From NCBI GenBank assembly GCA_947167105.1, contig CAMVGU010000001.1:186001-250000 (forward strand): 64,000 bases of DNA, in the 5' to 3' direction. The notes below the pieces were generated by a model. The model was not told the origin of the DNA and did not search any database. It saw only the letters and a program-made list of their open reading frames with translations. The translations under genes were made by a program, and so were the position numbers. Position 1 is the first letter of the stretch. Every line of letters starts with the position of its first letter. The DNA is from an uncultured Selenomonas sp. (GTDB lineage: Bacteria; Bacillota; Negativicutes; Selenomonadales; Selenomonadaceae). Of the stretch, positions 60,926 to 64,000 are shown one piece after another.

Positions 60926-61477
60926 ATGGCTGAAAGATTTTATGATTTGACCGTGGCCGGCGTGCAGCGCCGCCTGCCCATCCTCAATGTTACCGATACT
61001 TTGGCCATCGCAGGCTTTGTGATGCTGGGTGACGTTGAACTAACCGATGCCTGCGCCAGGGAACTGGCCGGGAAGGTACCCGCAGATACGGAAATCATCC
61101 TGACTGCTGAGACCAAGGGTATTCCGCTGGCTGCAGAGCTTGCGCACCAGCTCAATATGCAGCATTTTGTTGTGGCACGCAAATCCATCAAGGCCTATAT
61201 GGAGAATCCCGTCTGGGTTGACGACATCTCCATCACTACCAAGGGCAAGCAGATGCTCTGCCTGATGGACACGGACATCGAGCGCATCAGGGGCCATAAG
61301 GTCCTGCTGCTGGACGATGTTATCAGCACCGGCGGCTCCATGAGGGCGCTGTCGAACCTGGTGGAAAAAGTCGGAGGTACGGTCATAGCCCAGGCTGCTG
61401 TACTGGCCGAAGGAGATGCCTGCAAACGTAATGACATCATCTATCTTGAAACCCTGCCTCTCTTTGAGGCACAATGA
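60926..61477 (+). CDS. Purine-type phosphoribosyltransferase
   Basis: A 183-residue type I PRTase. The PRPP loop is VLLLDDVISTGGSMRAL near 124-140; upstream are ILTAETKGIPLAAELAHQ and HFVVARKSIKAYM, as in adenine or xanthine PRTases. It salvages a base with PRPP; adenine is a fair guess (Apt-like length and ETKG segment) but xanthine or a related base is possible. GTGAGGTG precedes the ATG at 60926. A longer in-frame open stretch upstream is antisense shadow of the phosphoesterase gene. Confidence 0.85.
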   Translation: MAERFYDLTVAGVQRRLPILNVTDTLAIAGFVMLGDVELTDACARELAGKVPADTEIILTAETKGIPLAAELAHQLNMQHFVVARKSIKAYMENPVWVDDISITTKGKQMLCLMDTDIERIRGHKVLLLDDVISTGGSMRALSNLVEKVGGTVIAQAAVLAEGDACKRNDIIYLETLPLFEAQ

Positions 61478-61480
61478 TAA

Positions 61481-61514
61481 AGGGGCAGCTGCTTTTAGCA
61501 GCCGCCCCTGTTTT
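61481..61514. terminator. Terminator after the phosphoribosyltransferase gene
   Basis: Stem AGGGGC-GCTGC / GCAGC-GCCCCT with short loop and TTTT tail; also lies at the end of the convergent hypothetical gene. Confidence 0.8.
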
Positions 61515-62280
61515 AAACACCGTTTTCTTCCTTCATTTTTTGATTATACAGATCATACAGTGCCACTACCTCCCGCAGCTCCTTCAGTTCCGTGGCAGAA
61601 AGTGCCTGACTGCGGCTCTTGCCGCTGGCTGCCTGATAGTAGGTGATACTGACTGAAGATGCTGCAGCCGCTCGCCGCAGGATATCCGTCGCGGCTGCAT
61701 TGGCGTTGATCATGTATTTCTCCCATAGCCATTCTGCATCAGAAGCAACTTTCTTCTGCAGCTTGGACGGGTCAAAGGCTAAGGTCATTACCTGACCATC
61801 AGCATTGATTTCCAGATGGTCGCCCATAATCCAGGCTGTAGCCTCCGAATCATGTATATCGTAATAGTAGAAAACCTCAATTTTCAATATGGCAACATCT
61901 TCGCCCAGAGCCAGAATCGGACGCAAATAGACACCTGGCGGGGGCTTCTCCTCATAGTTGCCTGTATAATAAGTCACATCCCTGTTCGTTTTCTTCTTCA
62001 GGCCTTCGGAAAGCTGCTTGATATTTGCTTCCCGTTTGCTGATGCGCTCCCTCTCCTGGCGTTCCTTTGCTTCCCGTTCCGCCTGTTCTTTGGCCCTAGC
62101 AGCCTCTCGCGCCGCCTTTTCTGCCTTTTCAGCCTCCGTCAGCTCAGGCTGCCGCTCTGCAGCAGGCTGGGCGGGCGGCTGCTGGGAAATGACATACCAA
62201 GCAACACCGCCAGCGGCTAACATGACCAGATAAATAAAGATTGCCGACAGGACAATCCCCGATTTTTTCACACGCCGCAC
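61513..62280 (-). CDS. Membrane-anchored coiled-coil protein of unknown function
   Basis: A 255-residue protein with one N-terminal transmembrane segment (about residues 8-32), a proline-rich bit, a long E/K/R/A coiled coil (about 45-95), and a globular exported domain (about 100-255) with no motif I recognise. The inside-out orientation suggests the domain is in the envelope. It ends at a shared terminator and its start is divergent from the UPF0158 gene. Confidence 0.7.
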   Translation of the reverse strand: MRRVKKSGIVLSAIFIYLVMLAAGGVAWYVISQQPPAQPAAERQPELTEAEKAEKAAREAARAKEQAEREAKERQERERISKREANIKQLSEGLKKKTNRDVTYYTGNYEEKPPPGVYLRPILALGEDVAILKIEVFYYYDIHDSEATAWIMGDHLEINADGQVMTLAFDPSKLQKKVASDAEWLWEKYMINANAAATDILRRAAAASSVSITYYQAASGKSRSQALSATELKELREVVALYDLYNQKMKEENGV

Positions 62281-62379
62281 CTCCCTGGATAAAAAAGACC
62301 CTATTGTACTTTTCGCGACAGGATAGAGTTTTCCTGCCTGCAGCCAGGTTATGCGGCATTCAGCAAAAGAGGTGCTACC

Positions 62380-62793
62380 ATGAAAATCAACCTGACGGAA
62401 CTAGCCCTGGCGCTTGCACAATCAGATGTGAAACAGGGCTATATCGACATTGAAAAGGGCAAGGTAATGCTGCTTGACGAAGATATGGACGAAGAAGCAA
62501 CCACCGATTATATCTTCGATATCGAGGATGACTGGGAGCATTACCTGCCCTTACCCAATGCCGTGGACGAACATGAACGCCGACTGATGGAGGAATTCGC
62601 AGCTTCCAGGGAGCGCGGAGAAGTCCGCACACGCCTGCAGCAAGCCCTGGCAGGCCCCGGCGGAGCCAGCCGCTTCCGCCATCAGGTGAAACGCCTGCTG
62701 CTCCTACCGGCCTGGGAAACCTTCTGGGCAGAGGGACTTTTGGAAATAGCCCGTAATCTCTGCGAAGAAAACAACCTGGAGTACAATGAGTAG
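62380..62793 (+). CDS. UPF0158 family protein
   Basis: A 137-residue protein that fits UPF0158: FDIEDDWEHYLPLPNAVDEH near 49-68 and the C-terminal GGASRFRHQVKRLLLLPAWE, then FWAEGLLEIARNLCEENN. Function unknown. AAAAGAGGTG precedes the ATG. Its stop is only 2 nt from the convergent clpB stop, leaving no room for a terminator between them. Confidence 0.8.
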   Translation: MKINLTELALALAQSDVKQGYIDIEKGKVMLLDEDMDEEATTDYIFDIEDDWEHYLPLPNAVDEHERRLMEEFAASRERGEVRTRLQQALAGPGGASRFRHQVKRLLLLPAWETFWAEGLLEIARNLCEENNLEYNE

Positions 62794-62795
62794 GC

Positions 62796-64000
62796 TCACT
62801 CCTTGCTGAAGGTGAACTCGCCGTTCTCACAGCCGATGCCTACGGTATCGCCTTCCTTGACCTCCCCCTTGATGATTGACTTCGAGAGCGCCGTTTCCAC
62901 CGTATGCGTCAGCAGGCGGCGCAGGGGCCTGGCACCAAAGTTCGGGTCGAAGCCCTGATCGGCCAGTGCACTCAATGCGGCCTCGTTCCAGGAAAGCTCA
63001 ATGCCGACCTGGCGGGAGAGACGCATTCCGAGGCCCTTCAGCAAAATGGCGGCAATCTGTTTCACCTGTTCCTTAGCCAGGGCCTTGAACACGATGGTAT
63101 CATCCACCCGGTTCAGGAATTCAGGACGGAAGTATTCTTTCAGCAGTTCTTTCACCGCTCCCTTGGCTTCCTCATAATCCTTGTTCAGGATTTCATGGGA
63201 ACCCAGGTTGCTGGTCATGATGATGACCGTATTCTTGAAATTCACCACGCGGCCCTTGCCATCGGTCAGGCGTCCGTCATCCAAAATCTGCAAGAGCACG
63301 TTGAACACATCGCGGTGTGCCTTCTCAATCTCGTCCAGCAGGATAACGCTGTAGGGACGGCGACGCACTGCCTCTGTCAACTGGCCGCCTTCATCATAGC
63401 CCACATAGCCCGGAGGCGCACCGATCAAGCGGGAAACCGTATGCTTCTCCATGTACTCAGACATATCAATGCGGATCATGCTGCGCTCATCATCAAACAG
63501 CGCCTCCGCCAGGGTCTTTGCCAGCTCGGTCTTGCCCACCCCCGTGGGGCCGAGGAAGATAAAGGAGCCAATGGGGCGGTTCGGGTCCTTGATGCCCGCC
63601 CTGGCACGCAGGATGGCCTCGCTGACTGCCTTGACCGCCTCATCCTGGCCGACTACCCGCTCATGCAGCACATCCTCCAGATGGATAAGCTTCTCGCGCT
63701 CACCGGTCAGCATTTTCGCCACCGGGATACCGGTCCAACGGCTGACAACTTTCGCAATATCTTCCTCGCCTACTTCCTCCTTCAGCAGTTGCTCTCCCTG
63801 GGAGCGGTCAGCAATAATCTTCTCCTCCTCCTGCAAGTTTTTCTGCAGTTGCGGCAGCTTGCCATATTTCAGCTCAGACAGCCGGTTCAGGTCATAGGCC
63901 CGTTCCGCCGCCTCCATCTGGCTGTTCACTTCGTCGATTTCCTTCTTGATGGCACGCACCCGCAGAATGCCCTGCTTTTCCTTCTCCCACTTGGCTTGCA
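62796..64000 (-). CDS. clpB: ATP-dependent disaggregase ClpB (5' end outside window)
   Basis: The C-terminal part of ClpB, which threads aggregated proteins through its pore with DnaK. The frame stays open to the right edge (the last codons there read WEKEKQG), so the internal start-like codon at 63959 is not the true start. Visible: the end of the middle coiled-coil domain (NSQMEAAERAYDLNRLSELK), EDIAKVVSRWTGIPVAK, NBD2 Walker A GPTGVGKTELAKTL, pore loop GAPPGYVGYDEGG, Walker B ILLDEIEKAH, and NPNFGARPLRR-like sensor 2 (FDPNFGARPLRRLL). No CIRCE or other heat-shock element can be judged since the 5' side is missing. Confidence 0.95.
   Translation of the reverse strand, partial: QAKWEKEKQGILRVRAIKKEIDEVNSQMEAAERAYDLNRLSELKYGKLPQLQKNLQEEEKIIADRSQGEQLLKEEVGEEDIAKVVSRWTGIPVAKMLTGEREKLIHLEDVLHERVVGQDEAVKAVSEAILRARAGIKDPNRPIGSFIFLGPTGVGKTELAKTLAEALFDDERSMIRIDMSEYMEKHTVSRLIGAPPGYVGYDEGGQLTEAVRRRPYSVILLDEIEKAHRDVFNVLLQILDDGRLTDGKGRVVNFKNTVIIMTSNLGSHEILNKDYEEAKGAVKELLKEYFRPEFLNRVDDTIVFKALAKEQVKQIAAILLKGLGMRLSRQVGIELSWNEAALSALADQGFDPNFGARPLRRLLTHTVETALSKSIIKGEVKEGDTVGIGCENGEFTFSKE

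Noticed and set aside
62796-63959. Complete 387-aa AAA protein starting at 63959
   Set aside because: The frame continues to the window edge with ClpB middle-domain sequence, so it is a partial clpB, not a short gene.
1-64000. tRNA, rRNA, CRISPR array, riboswitch
   Set aside because: Looked for cloverleaf ends, regular spaced repeats and known aptamer cores by eye; none convincing.

Overview
The window reads as a chromosomal segment of an anaerobic Gram-positive-lineage bacterium of the Negativicutes, most likely a Selenomonas-like Selenomonadaceae. This rests on gene order and family types, not on a marker gene. It has the Firmicutes-type tig-clpP-clpX-lon-ysxC block, ispH directly before rpsA, GerMN and AmiC-type cell-wall proteins, a DUF512 radical SAM gene beside der, and an oxygen-sensitive indolepyruvate:ferredoxin oxidoreductase operon. 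G+C is moderate to high except in a few short patches. No rRNA, tRNA, CRISPR array or intact transposase was seen.

Layout: 1-3.2 kb holds a truncated GGDEF/EAL protein coupled to cca. 3.3-6.7 kb is a large hybrid histidine kinase. 6.8-9.5 kb is an ACT-hom-thrB threonine operon with a clear promoter. 10.0-12.1 kb is a eukaryote-type glycogen branching enzyme. 12.2-27.1 kb is a long leftward run of tightly packed housekeeping genes: dnaE, dacF, a pseudouridine synthase, a BaiN-type flavoprotein, aroA, cmk, plsC, ispH, rpsA, DUF512, der and plsY, many overlapping by 4-19 nt. dnaE is divergent from a DUF721 (DciA-like) protein carrying an extra zinc ribbon.

28.3-29.5 kb has an exported HAD phosphatase followed by the stump of an alpha/beta hydrolase gene. 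29.7-35.5 kb is a five-gene rightward operon (acyl-CoA ligase, iorA, iorB, paaK, ACT) for interconversion of aryl acids and aryl pyruvates. 35.6-37.6 kb contains an NlpC/P60 peptidase, a 5'-truncated aldo/keto reductase and a dense hairpin cluster resembling the end of an IS200/IS605 element. 38.3-43.1 kb is an unusual leftward operon: DMT transporter, QueT-like S component, formyltransferase homologue, PP2C phosphatase and GNAT. A GHKL-like ATPase homologue lies convergent to it. 43.3-44.7 kb is an alanine/glycine:cation symporter. 44.8-46.0 kb is a decayed locus with a leader-like small protein, an ORF remnant, an ECF sigma factor and a frameshifted ABC-exporter stump.

46.1-49.9 kb carries a polysaccharide deacetylase, rarA and a Cache-GGDEF cyclase. 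49.9-56.2 kb is the protein quality-control block (ysxC, lon, clpX, clpP, tig). 56.4-59.3 kb holds GerMN, amidase, DUF3006 and a ComEC-type metallo-beta-lactamase lipoprotein. 59.5-64 kb holds a Tat-exported metallophosphoesterase, a purine-type phosphoribosyltransferase, two hypothetical proteins and the 3' part of clpB.

The most noteworthy items are the decayed exporter/sigma locus, the DciA-zinc ribbon fusion opposite dnaE, the mixed-function operon at 38-43 kb, a promoter sequence shared between two distant operons, the IS605-like hairpin cluster beside a truncated gene, and the alpha/beta-hydrolase stump in frame behind the phosphatase.
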